DNA from: an archaeon
Lineage (GTDB): Archaea; Aenigmatarchaeota; Aenigmatarchaeia; GW2011-AR5; GCA-2688965
Direction of reading: 5' to 3'
DNA: 18,221 nt
NCBI GenBank assembly: GCA_002688965.1
Contig: NZEE01000002.1
Location: 16,195 to 34,415, forward strand
Below, piece after piece: positions 1-7,166 of the stretch. The stretch's first letter is position 1; every line of letters begins with the position of its first letter. A program made the position numbers and the translations under genes. Under the pieces are notes generated by a model. The model searched no databases, was not told where the DNA came from, and saw nothing but the letters and a program-made list of their open reading frames with translations.

Positions 1-1946
1 GACTCTTCTAACAGAGAAGAAATATGAGAATCTATTATTTCAACACCTAAAACCTCAAGATCGTAAACTCTCATGCCATTCTCTTCTAAAAACCTTCCAG
101 GTCTTGTACCATCTTCGTGTTCACCGAGAATCGTGTCTCTAACAATATTTATACTATTGTTATAAAACTCCTCGATACCGAGTTGCTTCACTTTGTTTCT
201 AAGAAGAGATCTCAAATGATCTGTGAGAAACTTAACCGGATTTTCTGTACTAAACCATTTTTCAGGTTCATTCTCAAAGTTTACTCTATAAGAAACCATT
301 ATCTCAACTGGGCATAGGTCTCTAGTTTCTACACTGATTATATCAGAAATGGTATTGTGTTTAACTCTTAAATAAACATCACTTTGAAGACGCTTGTCCG
401 TTTTTGGAGTTCCAGTAGAAAAAGACAATTTTTCGAGAGTTTCATCGTATTCAAGTAAATGAACTTGTGATCCAACAATAACTCTTCGATCTCCAGTTTT
501 ACTAACTACCTGCACAGCATATCCAGGCCATACATCAATTGCTACGGCACCTTCAAATTTAGTATCAATAGTTATAGTCCTTGGCGGAGTAAACTTATCC
601 TTTCTCTTCATTTCCTCGGCTGCGGTCATGCCCAAAGATTCATAATCCATACCATCGGACAATGACTTTTTCTTAGAAGATTTTCCAGATCTGGTTCTTA
701 ATGTTCTCTCTGGAATGAAGGAAGAACGAGCATCTGCCATATCCTCTTGAATGTCTTTTGCGATAGTCCCTAAAGCGGCATTATAATTTGCTGCCTCAGT
801 ATTTCCTGGAAACCACAAACCCACTTCTCTATCGGAAAGAACTCTTCGTACAATCACTTCTGTTCTAGGATCTGGGAGAAACATATCGGGACCTAGTCTC
901 TTCTTGATTTCTCCAGTAAGCCTATTTAGAACATAACGAGCTTCTCCGTCAGGAATAGCTATTGCATAGCTTACGGCATTATTATCGTATTTGATTATCG
1001 CATGTTCGGGACGAGGATAATAGATTTTTTGGTCTTCACCAGTTATGAATAACTCATCACCAGTTTTATACTTTTTATCTCCATCCTCATAATCGGCAAT
1101 AACCTTAATATAGATTCCCATAAGTTTATTAAGCTCAATAGCTCTAAACTTTCGAGAACTGTTCTTTTCGGTAAAAGTTTCGGTAGGTTTCGGAAACACA
1201 ACATCGGGGCCTTGCACGTAACGTTTGTTACCATCTTCATCAAGAAGAATACAATACTCAAGTCTCTCAAGCGTTACGGCATCACGTACATAATTTCCAG
1301 ATTCGTCTGTAACAACCTCTATACCAGTTGGGGGTATATAAAAAGATACCTTTGTTCCTTCTATTACGAGCAATCTACCCATTGTAAGATCTGGCATTTC
1401 AATTGCATCTACTTTTTCCTGTTCGGGAACTTCCTCACCTTCCTCACCTTCTTTTTTTTGAAGCTTTATGGTCGCTTTATCCCAATTACTCTTAGCTGCT
1501 TCCTCATCATAAACACGAACAATGAGATACTGATTTGATCTCATTCTATGTCCATCAATCGTATCAGCGAATTGTCCTGGAAAAAGTGCAAAAGTATCTG
1601 GACCTTCAATGTTAATTTTGTTTCCATAAGCAAGCTCTGAAAGTTGATTTGGTCCAGAAGCAGGATGTAATTTTCCTGATTCTACTGGATTATGTAGAAC
1701 GATATACGATCCTTTTTGAGCGAAAGCAAAAGAAAAAATTGATTCCGATAAGGAACATCCTATAAACTTTCTTTTTACTGAATCGAATCTCACTGGCCTA
1801 TCTGTAGCGGATAGACTTGCTTTTGCCGGTCCTGAATAAACTGCTACATTTCCTTTGGTTTCGTCCAGTATATTTGCATATTCCCCTGGACTAAGAACTA
1901 ATTCCCCTCCGCTTTCTTGTCTCCTATGATTGTCAAAATCACCCAT
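1..1946 (-). CDS. Major vault protein (MVP) homologue, 3' end outside the window
   Basis: The frame is open for about 648 codons from an ATG with a clear AAGGAG site and runs off the low-coordinate edge, so the C-terminus is missing. Residues 1 to about 460 look like consecutive vault repeats, with YIVLHNPV, a FALFPGQ element like the family's FPLYPGE, and TGDELFITG like AGDEWLFEG. From about residue 465 the match to the MVP shoulder domain is close to animal MVP from memory: VWPGYAVQVV, then RRVIVGSQVHLLEYDETLE, LSFSTGTPK, ISDIISVETRD and VSYRVNFE, followed by EEFYNNSINIVRDTILG where animal MVP has DDFHKNSARIIRTAVFG. The order repeats-then-shoulder and the spacing agree with MVP, whose cap helix and cap ring would lie outside. 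In eukaryotes MVP copies assemble into a hollow ribonucleoprotein cage; that this protein assembles is inference. A simple SPFH/band-7 protein is the alternative, but the N-terminal repeats argue against it. It has its own promoter. Confidence 0.85.
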   Translation of the reverse strand, partial: MGDFDNHRRQESGGELVLSPGEYANILDETKGNVAVYSGPAKASLSATDRPVRFDSVKRKFIGCSLSESIFSFAFAQKGSYIVLHNPVESGKLHPASGPNQLSELAYGNKINIEGPDTFALFPGQFADTIDGHRMRSNQYLIVRVYDEEAAKSNWDKATIKLQKKEGEEGEEVPEQEKVDAIEMPDLTMGRLLVIEGTKVSFYIPPTGIEVVTDESGNYVRDAVTLERLEYCILLDEDGNKRYVQGPDVVFPKPTETFTEKNSSRKFRAIELNKLMGIYIKVIADYEDGDKKYKTGDELFITGEDQKIYYPRPEHAIIKYDNNAVSYAIAIPDGEARYVLNRLTGEIKKRLGPDMFLPDPRTEVIVRRVLSDREVGLWFPGNTEAANYNAALGTIAKDIQEDMADARSSFIPERTLRTRSGKSSKKKSLSDGMDYESLGMTAAEEMKRKDKFTPPRTITIDTKFEGAVAIDVWPGYAVQVVSKTGDRRVIVGSQVHLLEYDETLEKLSFSTGTPKTDKRLQSDVYLRVKHNTISDIISVETRDLCPVEIMVSYRVNFENEPEKWFSTENPVKFLTDHLRSLLRNKVKQLGIEEFYNNSINIVRDTILGEHEDGTRPGRFLEENGMRVYDLEVLGVEIIDSHISSLLEE

Positions 1947-1982
1947 CTTTTACAACTCCTTTAAACAGTATTATCTATTTAA

Positions 1983-2011
1983 AGTGTAAATTATTCTTGA
2001 GTTTTTGTCAA
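1983..2011 (-). promoter_or_regulatory. Promoter of the vault protein gene
   Basis: On the minus strand TTGACA (2006-2011) is followed after exactly 17 bases by TACACT (1983-1988). The start point would lie about 30 bases upstream of the vault ATG, leaving room for its AAGGAG ribosome site. The -35 box overlaps the stop codon of the preceding small gene. Confidence 0.75.
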
Positions 2012-2178
2012 TAGAAAGGGCGTTCTTTTATTAGATGTGGAGAATCATGAATCCAAATTTCTTTTTTATTATAGGTGTTATTTATTATAGTAATGCTAGA
2101 GGTAGTTGTCCATATTTCAACACTTCCTTCAGAACATGTTTTAAATAAAAAAATTAAAAATTCGAATCTATTACTCAT
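2008..2178 (-). CDS. Small protein, 56 aa, third member of a tandem mini-gene family
   Basis: This short frame begins MSNRFEFLIFLFKTC and ends in a charged tail. Its ATG overlaps the last codons of the preceding 32-aa gene, and the N-terminal FLIFLF stretch resembles the KVLIFLF and KVLIDVF starts of the two genes before it, which suggests tandem duplication followed by divergence of the C-terminal parts. There is no separate ribosome site beyond the coupled overlap. No known domain is seen. The function is unknown; a short membrane-active or host-interfering peptide is possible but only a guess. Confidence 0.5.
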   Translation of the reverse strand: MSNRFEFLIFLFKTCSEGSVEIWTTTSSITIINNTYNKKEIWIHDSPHLIKERPFY

Positions 2179-2269
2179 TTAAAAAATAATAATCGAGAAA
2201 ATCATTAAGAGAATTTATATATATTATACCACAATTAAACACATCAATTAAAACTTTTATTTTCTTCAT
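2171..2269 (-). CDS. Small protein, 32 aa, second member of a tandem mini-gene family
   Basis: The frame reads MKKIKVLIDVFNCG and then a short acidic and aromatic tail. Its ATG overlaps the TGA of the gene before it in an ATGA junction, and its own stop overlaps the next ATG, the pattern expected for translational coupling. The first 14 residues are close to those of the preceding gene (MDKIKVLIFLFESG). It is very short, so it could be the remnant of a duplicated gene. The function is unknown. Confidence 0.4.
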   Translation of the reverse strand: MKKIKVLIDVFNCGIIYINSLNDFLDYYFLNE

Positions 2270-2418
2270 TGATGAACCATCCATCTCCTAATCATTTTAG
2301 AGCTTCCATCATTAGATCGCTTTTCAGAATGTAAAATTACATAATTTATTTTATCACAATCCATACCGTATAAACAACCACTTTCAAATAAAAAAATTAA
2401 AACTTTTATTTTATCCAT
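2266..2418 (-). CDS. Small protein, 50 aa, first member of a tandem mini-gene family
   Basis: The frame begins MDKIKVLIFLFESGCLYG, continues with KINYVILHSEKR and ends in a basic RRWMVHQ tail. The ATG lies inside the last codons of the zinc-ribbon gene and its stop forms an ATGA overlap with the next mini-gene, so four genes in a row are coupled. The hydrophobic VLIFLF start is shared with the two genes that follow. No domain is recognised. Confidence 0.5.
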   Translation of the reverse strand: MDKIKVLIFLFESGCLYGMDCDKINYVILHSEKRSNDGSSKMIRRWMVHQ

Positions 2419-2623
2419 CTAATTTGCCAATTACACACTCATCCGCAAAAGCACACCACTTAATACAAGAAGAATATAACTTTAGATTTAATACCATAAA
2501 ATTACATTTTGTACAAGGGCGACTTTTATCATCTTTAAAGAATTCTATCTCATTTCCACAATTTGAGCAAGTAACTTCAAAAATATCTGAGGGATTCCAA
2601 TGTCTTGGGTTTTGTCCTGGCAT
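2411..2623 (-). CDS. Small zinc-ribbon protein of an uncharacterised bacterial family
   Basis: This 70-aa protein has two CxxC knuckles, CSNCG near residue 19 and CTKC near residue 37, which together make a zinc ribbon, and then a third Cys cluster (SSCIKWCAFADEC). The layout, MPGQ..HW.P.DIFEV.C..CG..IEFFKDD, then C..C, then the C...C....C tail, matches a conserved uncharacterised family that I recall from anaerobic bacteria. An AGGTGG ribosome site precedes the ATG. It sits just after tRNA-Cys and leads a run of coupled mini-genes. A host-derived regulator or metal-binding adaptor is possible; no activity can be assigned. Confidence 0.75.
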   Translation of the reverse strand: MPGQNPRHWNPSDIFEVTCSNCGNEIEFFKDDKSRPCTKCNFMVLNLKLYSSCIKWCAFADECVIGKLDG

Positions 2624-2654
2624 TTGTCCACCTAGTTATCTTTGCTAGAATTTA

Positions 2655-2728
2655 AATCCTGGGTGAGATTCGAACTCACGAATGATAGGGTTGCAACCTA
2701 CCGCCTTAAACCACTTAGCTACCAGGAT
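2655..2728 (-). tRNA. tRNA-Cys(GCA)
   Basis: A full cloverleaf can be drawn: acceptor ATCCTGG/CCAGGAT, anticodon stem GTAGG/CCTAT around loop TTGCAAC, T-arm GTGAG-TTCGAAT-CTCAC. The discriminator is U, as is usual for Cys. CCA is not encoded. The first 14 bases double as the end of the HNH endonuclease frame. Confidence 0.93.
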
Positions 2729-3488
2729 GTTTTTTCTCCCAGATTTTTATTTTATTACACAATTCTTCTATAGTAATAGAACAATCTGAGTTTTTTTTAT
2801 TGTTTTCTGTATGTAAAATTAATTTGCAATTGGCAGGATGACTTAATATGAATGGAATAATATTATTCCGATAACCATAAGAAATAGATATCATATGATC
2901 TCTACTAATTCCAGTTTTATTGTTGCCTCTATTTGAAGCAGAATACCAGCCAAACTCTTCAATTAATTTTAAATCAAATTCATTCGGATAATCATAAACA
3001 TTAAATCTAAAAGTACTTTTGCTACGATATTTATTTATTTCATCAATATTAGCGCGAAAACATTTTATGCATGTTTCCGTTTTTCTTTTTACTTTTAGTT
3101 TTTTTCCACATGAAATACAAAAATATTCTTTTTTAGATTTTCTCTTTTTAGAAATTTTTCTATTTTTTGTATTATATTTTACCCCTTTTAGTTTTTCTTT
3201 CCTCCTTATGTTTTGTTCTTCTGTCTGAATATGACTATTTGCACAGCTTCTAGAACAAAAAGCTTTTTCCTTTTTAGGAACATATAGAAAACCATTTTTC
3301 ATTTTCATTCTTATCACATAAAATGATTTATTACACTTTGGACAAATTTTTTCTACTTTTGTCTTTCTGGATTCTATGCTGTTTTTTATTCCATTTACTT
3401 TTTTTTCTAAGTTATGTTTGTTTGTTATATGTCCTCCCAAAACATATTTATTTCTAAATTCTTTATTGCATATTTTACATTCTACCAT
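2715..3488 (-). CDS. HNH-type free-standing endonuclease with N-terminal zinc fingers
   Basis: A 257-aa basic protein. Residues 1-25 form a C2H2-like finger (CKIC then HITNKH), followed by CPKC, a FCSRSCANS knuckle and CISCG/CIKC knuckles. The C-terminal nuclease part carries GISRDHMISISYGYRN and SHPANCKLILHTENN, the conserved DH, N and H/N residues of this HNH family; two other endonucleases here share it. Such proteins are usually mobile homing endonucleases. The ATG is preceded not by a normal ribosome site but by TGTAAAGTTA, a box shared with the other four endonucleases. The last codons (HPGS and stop) lie within the 5' end of tRNA-Cys, so the tRNA gene provides the stop. Confidence 0.85.
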   Translation of the reverse strand: MVECKICNKEFRNKYVLGGHITNKHNLEKKVNGIKNSIESRKTKVEKICPKCNKSFYVIRMKMKNGFLYVPKKEKAFCSRSCANSHIQTEEQNIRRKEKLKGVKYNTKNRKISKKRKSKKEYFCISCGKKLKVKRKTETCIKCFRANIDEINKYRSKSTFRFNVYDYPNEFDLKLIEEFGWYSASNRGNNKTGISRDHMISISYGYRNNIIPFILSHPANCKLILHTENNKKNSDCSITIEELCNKIKIWEKKHPGS

Positions 3489-3493
3489 ACTAA

Positions 3494-3503
3494 TAACTTT
3501 ACA
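3494..3503 (-). promoter_or_regulatory. Endonuclease upstream box TGTAAAGTTA
   Basis: This is one of five copies of a TGTAAAGATAA-like box, each shortly upstream of an endonuclease ATG in this window. It deviates by one base. It follows directly on a tRNA-3'-end-like sequence. Confidence 0.5.
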
Positions 3504-3528
3504 GCAACTAAATAGAATCGAACTATAG
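3504..3528 (-). pseudogene. tRNA 3'-end remnant (T-arm and acceptor strand)
   Basis: On the minus strand ATAG-TTCGATT-CTAT reads as a T-arm and is followed by an acceptor-like strand ending in TAGTTGC, but no 5' half of a tRNA precedes it: the RNA ligase gene ends a few bases upstream. The remnant abuts the TGTAAAG box of the endonuclease, just as the intact tRNA-Gly does at the second endonuclease. Confidence 0.45.
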
Positions 3529-3538
3529 TAACGGATGC

Positions 3539-4522
3539 TTATAAATTATTTTTTAACTCTTCTTTTGCCAAAGTAACAACTTGTTTATGAAGCCACTTTT
3601 GCTCTACTTTTGAGAGATTAGAGAAATCTAACGGATACAATTTTTTAATCTCATCTGTTATATCTTTCATGTAGAAGCCAATATAATCTCCAAATTGACT
3701 CATTTTCTCAATCGGTCCATGTTTACTAAAAAGATCGGCAGTTCGATTTTCGTTCACCATGCCTATTGCTATATCATGAATAGATTGTAAATCTTCTGAG
3801 ACATTAAAAGTTTTCTTTTCTTTAGGCGCACGTTGATTATCTTTAAACTTCTCATTTTTCTTTTTGATGATAAAAGCATTATGATCGCCCATCCAATAAT
3901 TGTGAAGCGGTCTAATAACTACTCCTTCAATAAGATTTTCCTTATCATAATCTTCTGGAGTATAGAGACTATCAAAATTAATCATATAGCTAACAGCTTC
4001 ATTAAAACCATCCACTATATCTAATATTACTGTTCTAAGCTCATCAATATCAAACTCATCAAAATCATTATAGATATTATCTGCTAAGAGTTGCATTTCT
4101 GAAATATCTAGATTTTTAAACTCTCCATTTGTATGCTCATAAATACCGAACCATCTCCAATAACGTCCATCTCCATAATATACTCTTTTTTGCACACCAA
4201 GACCAAAAAGCTCACCGACGAATTGAATAGTTCTTTCATGTTTCATGCAGAACTCTTTCATCACTTCGACAAACTTTTCCATTAGAGGGTCTTGTAATAT
4301 TGCTTTATAATTGTAGAAAGATTCGTCACTTTCAATCCAACCACTTCTTTTAGCGAATTGGATTCTACCTTCTTTAAAGAAGACAATGGAGAAATTAGCA
4401 CCATCAATCTTTTCAGTTATAAAAAATCTCTCTGTTTTAAGCTTTGGATGTACCTCTAGAAACCCATCAATGAACTTAGAGTTATAAGAGTTTTCAATAC
4501 CTGTCCATTTTCTAAATGGCAT
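3539..4522 (-). CDS. RNA ligase, T4 Rnl2 family
   Basis: ATP-dependent RNA ligase of 327 aa, close to the length of T4 Rnl2. The nucleotidyltransferase motifs appear in order: motif I K38-IDG with the lysine that becomes adenylated, motif III FVGELFG, motif IV EGVVIRP and motif V IIKKKN. The C-terminal ~90 residues correspond to the extra domain of the Rnl2 family. It seals nicks in RNA duplexes, and in a phage with many tRNAs could repair tRNAs cut by host anticodon nucleases; no polynucleotide kinase/phosphatase gene is visible here, so that role is inference. Its ATG overlaps the stop of the gene before it. Confidence 0.93.
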   Translation of the reverse strand: MPFRKWTGIENSYNSKFIDGFLEVHPKLKTERFFITEKIDGANFSIVFFKEGRIQFAKRSGWIESDESFYNYKAILQDPLMEKFVEVMKEFCMKHERTIQFVGELFGLGVQKRVYYGDGRYWRWFGIYEHTNGEFKNLDISEMQLLADNIYNDFDEFDIDELRTVILDIVDGFNEAVSYMINFDSLYTPEDYDKENLIEGVVIRPLHNYWMGDHNAFIIKKKNEKFKDNQRAPKEKKTFNVSEDLQSIHDIAIGMVNENRTADLFSKHGPIEKMSQFGDYIGFYMKDITDEIKKLYPLDFSNLSKVEQKWLHKQVVTLAKEELKNNL

Positions 4523-4863
4523 TAGTCCATTCCCTCCTGCTCCTCTGGATTATATATTCCGAGAGTTCCATCCATTCTCAACATTTCTTCAATAAATTTT
4601 GAATCGTAGAACGTATCTGCTGCTTGCTCTTCAACAAAACTTTTTATTTTTAATACTTCTCTCAATAAACTCCAAAATCCCTTTTCTCTCTCAAAATCTT
4701 TTACTTCAGATTCAAAGTGCCTACCGTTATTGTCACTAGCTTTAACTTTGTAGTTACCAATTTTGGAGTCACCACTACCATCATTAGATATAACAATAGT
4801 GCCTAAAACTCTTTTCTTTTCTAATTGACCGTAAGGAATTATATTTACATTTACTTCAAGCAT
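4522..4863 (-). CDS. Conserved phage protein of unknown function, 113 aa
   Basis: The frame can be opened further upstream, but the start taken here (MLEVNVNIIPYGQLEKK) has a good TAGGAG site seven bases before its ATG. The protein continues GTIVISNDGSGD, GNYKVKASDNNGR and EREKGFWSLLREVLK, a pattern I recall from small phage and prophage proteins. The C-terminal third is acidic. The stop overlaps the ATG of the RNA ligase, so the two are probably translationally coupled and driven by the promoter at the end of the methylase gene. Function unknown. Confidence 0.75.
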   Translation of the reverse strand: MLEVNVNIIPYGQLEKKRVLGTIVISNDGSGDSKIGNYKVKASDNNGRHFESEVKDFEREKGFWSLLREVLKIKSFVEEQAADTFYDSKFIEEMLRMDGTLGIYNPEEQEGMD

Positions 4864-4891
4864 TATTAGACTCCTAATTGAATATATAATG

Positions 4892-4920
4892 AGTATAGCA
4901 AAATTAATAATTTTTAGCAA
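4892..4920 (-). promoter_or_regulatory. Internal promoter for the RNA ligase pair
   Basis: TTGCTA (4915-4920), a 17-base spacer and TATACT (4892-4897) on the minus strand. The -35 box overlaps the last codons of the methylase gene. It would give the 113-aa protein and RNA ligase a transcript separate from the restriction-modification pair. Confidence 0.6.
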
Positions 4921-5684
4921 TAATTTTTTATTACAAGATGGGAACTAGCTTTTATTGTTTTTGAGTAAGTTGTTATTGAATATTTTTTATCATAAACTTT
5001 AACTATAAAATCTTTATAAAAGTTTCTTATTGGTGGAGAATCCCCAATAACAAGAAGACATTTTGATTTTGTTTCTTTGAACATATGAGATAATAATTCG
5101 TGTTGTTCTATAGAAAAACCACTAGAGTTATATTTATCAAAAGTTGAATAATAGGGAGGATCTAGAAAATAAAAATATTTCTTATCATTAAATGAATCAA
5201 ATATGTATTCAAATGGTTTATTTAATATTATAGTATTTTTTAATAATTCTTCATATTTTTTGTCTAATATTTCTTCGAAATTAAATTTCTTGTAATTTCC
5301 ATATGGAACGTTAAATTGTTTTTTTTGATTATATCTAACTAGTCCTCTAAAACAAGTTTTTCTTAAATAATAAAATCTAGCAGCTATTTCAATATCTTTT
5401 TGTGGTTTCCAGCTTCTAATTTTATAATAAAAATCTTTTTCATTTTTATATTTAGATAATTCTTCGTATATTTTATCTGCAAAACCATTCTTTATAAGGG
5501 TTAAAAATAACACTACTTCATAATTAATATCATTTATTATACTAGAACTAAATTCTAGATTAAAAAAAATGGCTCCACCACCAAAAAATGGTTCTACATA
5601 TGTAGAAAAATCTTCTGGATAATATTGAGATAATATATTAATTTCTCTTATCTTTCCACCGGGCCATTTATATAGAGGTTTCAA
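4914..5684 (-). CDS. DNA adenine-N6 methyltransferase, Dam/DpnM family
   Basis: A 256-aa enzyme of the usual Dam size. The order of motifs is that of the alpha class: motif X KWPGGK at residues 6-11, the AdoMet-binding FFGGGA at 33-38 and catalytic DPPY at 175-178, with the recognition region in between (FRGLVRYNQ, NVPYGNY). This family usually methylates GATC. The gene overlaps the end of the MutH/Sau3AI-like nuclease gene by 17 bases, so the two are best read as a GATC restriction-modification pair or a phage-borne mark-and-cut system. The ribosome site GAGGGA lies inside the preceding gene. Confidence 0.92.
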   Translation of the reverse strand: MKPLYKWPGGKIREINILSQYYPEDFSTYVEPFFGGGAIFFNLEFSSSIINDINYEVVLFLTLIKNGFADKIYEELSKYKNEKDFYYKIRSWKPQKDIEIAARFYYLRKTCFRGLVRYNQKKQFNVPYGNYKKFNFEEILDKKYEELLKNTIILNKPFEYIFDSFNDKKYFYFLDPPYYSTFDKYNSSGFSIEQHELLSHMFKETKSKCLLVIGDSPPIRNFYKDFIVKVYDKKYSITTYSKTIKASSHLVIKNYC

Positions 5685-6330
5685 TAATTTCCCTCACAAA
5701 AAAATTTCTAAAATAAAAAGCATAATTTTTATCAGATATAATAATGTTATTATATCTGATAGGATGATATGGTTTATTGTCTTTTGTTCTTATTTGAAGA
5801 TAAGCATTTGATTTTAATCCTGTAATATAATCTCCGTTTATTGTTTTTAATTTTTCACCTTTGCTAATTAAATAAATCATTTGTCTTTTAATATTATTAA
5901 ATTCATATTCTAATCTTTTAAAAAGATCCGCGTCTTCATCTAAATCTATTACTTTATAATAAATATATTTCCAGTATTCTTTTATGTGATTTTTGTCTAT
6001 CTTAACAAATAGCATTCTTTTAATTTTTTTGTAAATCCAACTTTCAACAAAAGAAACATTAGACATAATATTATTTATGTGAGATGATATCATGCTTATA
6101 GCTATAGATTCATTTTTTGATTGAGTTTTTATTTCCATATCAATTAAATCTGGTAAATAAGAAGCATTACTTACAAGCCCAAGAGTTTTTTCTAACAATG
6201 TTCCACTTTTACCTTTATTTTCAACGGCATTATTTAATTCTTTTTTTGAAAAGATTTCACAAAATGGTTTATTAATATTTTTATTTAATATGGGTTCTAT
6301 TTCCTTAAAAGATAATTTTTTCATTATCAT
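5668..6330 (-). CDS. MutH/Sau3AI-like DNA endonuclease, probable GATC restriction enzyme
   Basis: A 220-aa protein, about the size of MutH. NKGKSGTLLEKTLGL at residues 38-52 matches the MutH/Sau3AI signature (Glu47 in the LLEK position), followed by LPDLIDMEIKT with Asp61/Asp64 and the E66-x-K68 pair, the expected catalytic core. This family cuts at GATC: Sau3AI as a restriction enzyme, MutH in mismatch repair. Pairing with a Dam-type methylase favours a restriction function. Two ATG codons (6330 and 6324) are possible and neither has a ribosome site. The promoter lies so close that the mRNA may be leaderless. Confidence 0.82.
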   Translation of the reverse strand: MIMKKLSFKEIEPILNKNINKPFCEIFSKKELNNAVENKGKSGTLLEKTLGLVSNASYLPDLIDMEIKTQSKNESIAISMISSHINNIMSNVSFVESWIYKKIKRMLFVKIDKNHIKEYWKYIYYKVIDLDEDADLFKRLEYEFNNIKRQMIYLISKGEKLKTINGDYITGLKSNAYLQIRTKDNKPYHPIRYNNIIISDKNYAFYFRNFFVREIIETSI

Positions 6331-6333
6331 TAA

Positions 6334-6362
6334 ATAATAACAAATTTAGTTTTTTTTGACAA
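6334..6362 (-). promoter_or_regulatory. Promoter of the restriction-modification operon
   Basis: TTGTCA (6357-6362), 17 bases, TATTAT (6334-6339) on the minus strand. The predicted start is at or next to the ATG at 6324-6330, hence possible leaderless translation. The -35 box abuts the terminator of the gene upstream. Confidence 0.7.
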
Positions 6363-6389
6363 TAAAAAAAGGGCCGTTAGGCCCTTTCC
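6363..6389 (-). terminator. Intrinsic terminator after the Cys-rich gene
   Basis: Hairpin AAGGGCC-TAAC-GGCCCTT followed by a run of T on the minus strand. The GGGCC-TAAC-GGCCC core is identical to that of the terminator near 13060. Confidence 0.9.
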
Positions 6390-6392
6390 TGG

Positions 6393-6614
6393 TTATTCAA
6401 CCTTGATTGTAACGCTGTGTCCAGGATTTTCGCTCTCGTAGGCGTTAGCCATTTCCTCGCCGTTTTCGGTAACGTTTTTAGTTGCCTCTTCGAGTCCTGC
6501 ACTGTGGTTTTTACCACCACAAACACAGTGACACTCATCGCCCTTTGCGTTATAGCAACGAGCATCGCAACGACGAGTTGACTTACCGTCTAATTTGACT
6601 TCCATCAAAGTCAT
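6393..6614 (-). CDS. Small Cys-rich protein with CDARCYNA...CHCVCGG motif
   Basis: A 73-aa protein with CDARCYNAKGDECHCVCGG and a following KNHSAG, a pattern I recall from conserved uncharacterised phage and actinobacterial proteins; the four to five Cys residues could bind a metal. The ATG follows AAGGGGG, a ribosome site type shared with three other genes here. It stands alone between its own promoter and a strong terminator and is richer in G+C than its neighbours, which suggests high expression or separate origin. Function unknown. Confidence 0.8.
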   Translation of the reverse strand: MTLMEVKLDGKSTRRCDARCYNAKGDECHCVCGGKNHSAGLEEATKNVTENGEEMANAYESENPGHSVTIKVE

Positions 6615-6644
6615 TTATCCGCCCCCTTCGATTAACTTAAATAC

Positions 6645-6673
6645 AGTATACAACTTCTTTCTTTTTTTGACAA
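6645..6673 (-). promoter_or_regulatory. Promoter of the Cys-rich protein gene
   Basis: TTGTCA (6668-6673), 17 bases, TATACT (6645-6650) on the minus strand, about 30 bases before the start codon. Confidence 0.8.
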
Positions 6674-6684
6674 GTTGGGAGCAC

Positions 6685-6720
6685 AAAAAAAGGAAAAGAG
6701 CTAATGACACTCTTTCCCTT
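6685..6720 (-). terminator. Intrinsic terminator of the large structured RNA
   Basis: Ten base pairs, AGGGAAAGAG with CTCTTTTCCT around a 9-base loop, followed by seven T on the minus strand. The plus strand also has a T run after the hairpin, so it may act both ways. It marks the 3' end of the RNA that starts after tRNA-Glu. Confidence 0.85.
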
Positions 6721-7022
6721 TTTAAAAAATCGGTTGGTTTCTATCGTAGTACCAACTAAAATCTACGAGTTTATGTGGAAACCACTCCTCGGTTGTTATT
6801 CTACCTTTCGCACTCGGAATAACTCACCGTTTAAGACCGGCATTACTCAGTGGAACAAGGCTTGTTCCCGCAGCCTCTCAACACCCCAGTCACTTGCAAA
6901 ATACCAAGCAAGTAATACCCGTAAAATGCTACTCGAAAAACGCAACTAGAGAGGTTAGTTCCTAAGCGGGTCTTTTTAGAATCAACATCTCAAATTAAAT
7001 CAAACAACCAATCAATTATTGA

Positions 7023-7166
7023 TTACCCGGTCATTTGAACCTCCTTTTTTTGAGTTTTCATTCTTTCCTTTGGCATTTTTGGATTAATTCCAGTCCACAA
7101 CCAAGGTATTATAAATCTTCTTTTCCATGTTAAGTTTTGTCTTTTCATAATAAAAAAATGGAACAT
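7023..7166 (-). CDS. Doubtful 47-aa frame inside the large RNA
   Basis: A basic peptide frame starting MFHFFIMKRQNLTWKRR and ending KKEVQMTG lies in the least structured part of the RNA. Its own ATG has no ribosome site. A perfect AAGGAGG (7040-7046) does lie within it, but in front of a three-codon frame ATG-ACC-GGG-stop at its very end. Either the peptide is accidental, or the RNA carries a coding or ribosome-binding element. Low confidence. Confidence 0.2.
   Translation of the reverse strand: MFHFFIMKRQNLTWKRRFIIPWLWTGINPKMPKERMKTQKKEVQMTG

Noticed and set aside
117..1538. Open frames on the plus strand and one short minus frame within the vault gene
   Set aside because: They lie fully inside a 648-codon minus frame with clear family motifs, and have no ribosome sites.
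6704..6949. Plus-strand frame of 81 codons
   Set aside because: It runs antisense through the structured RNA and its terminator, lacks a ribosome site and matches the helices rather than a protein.
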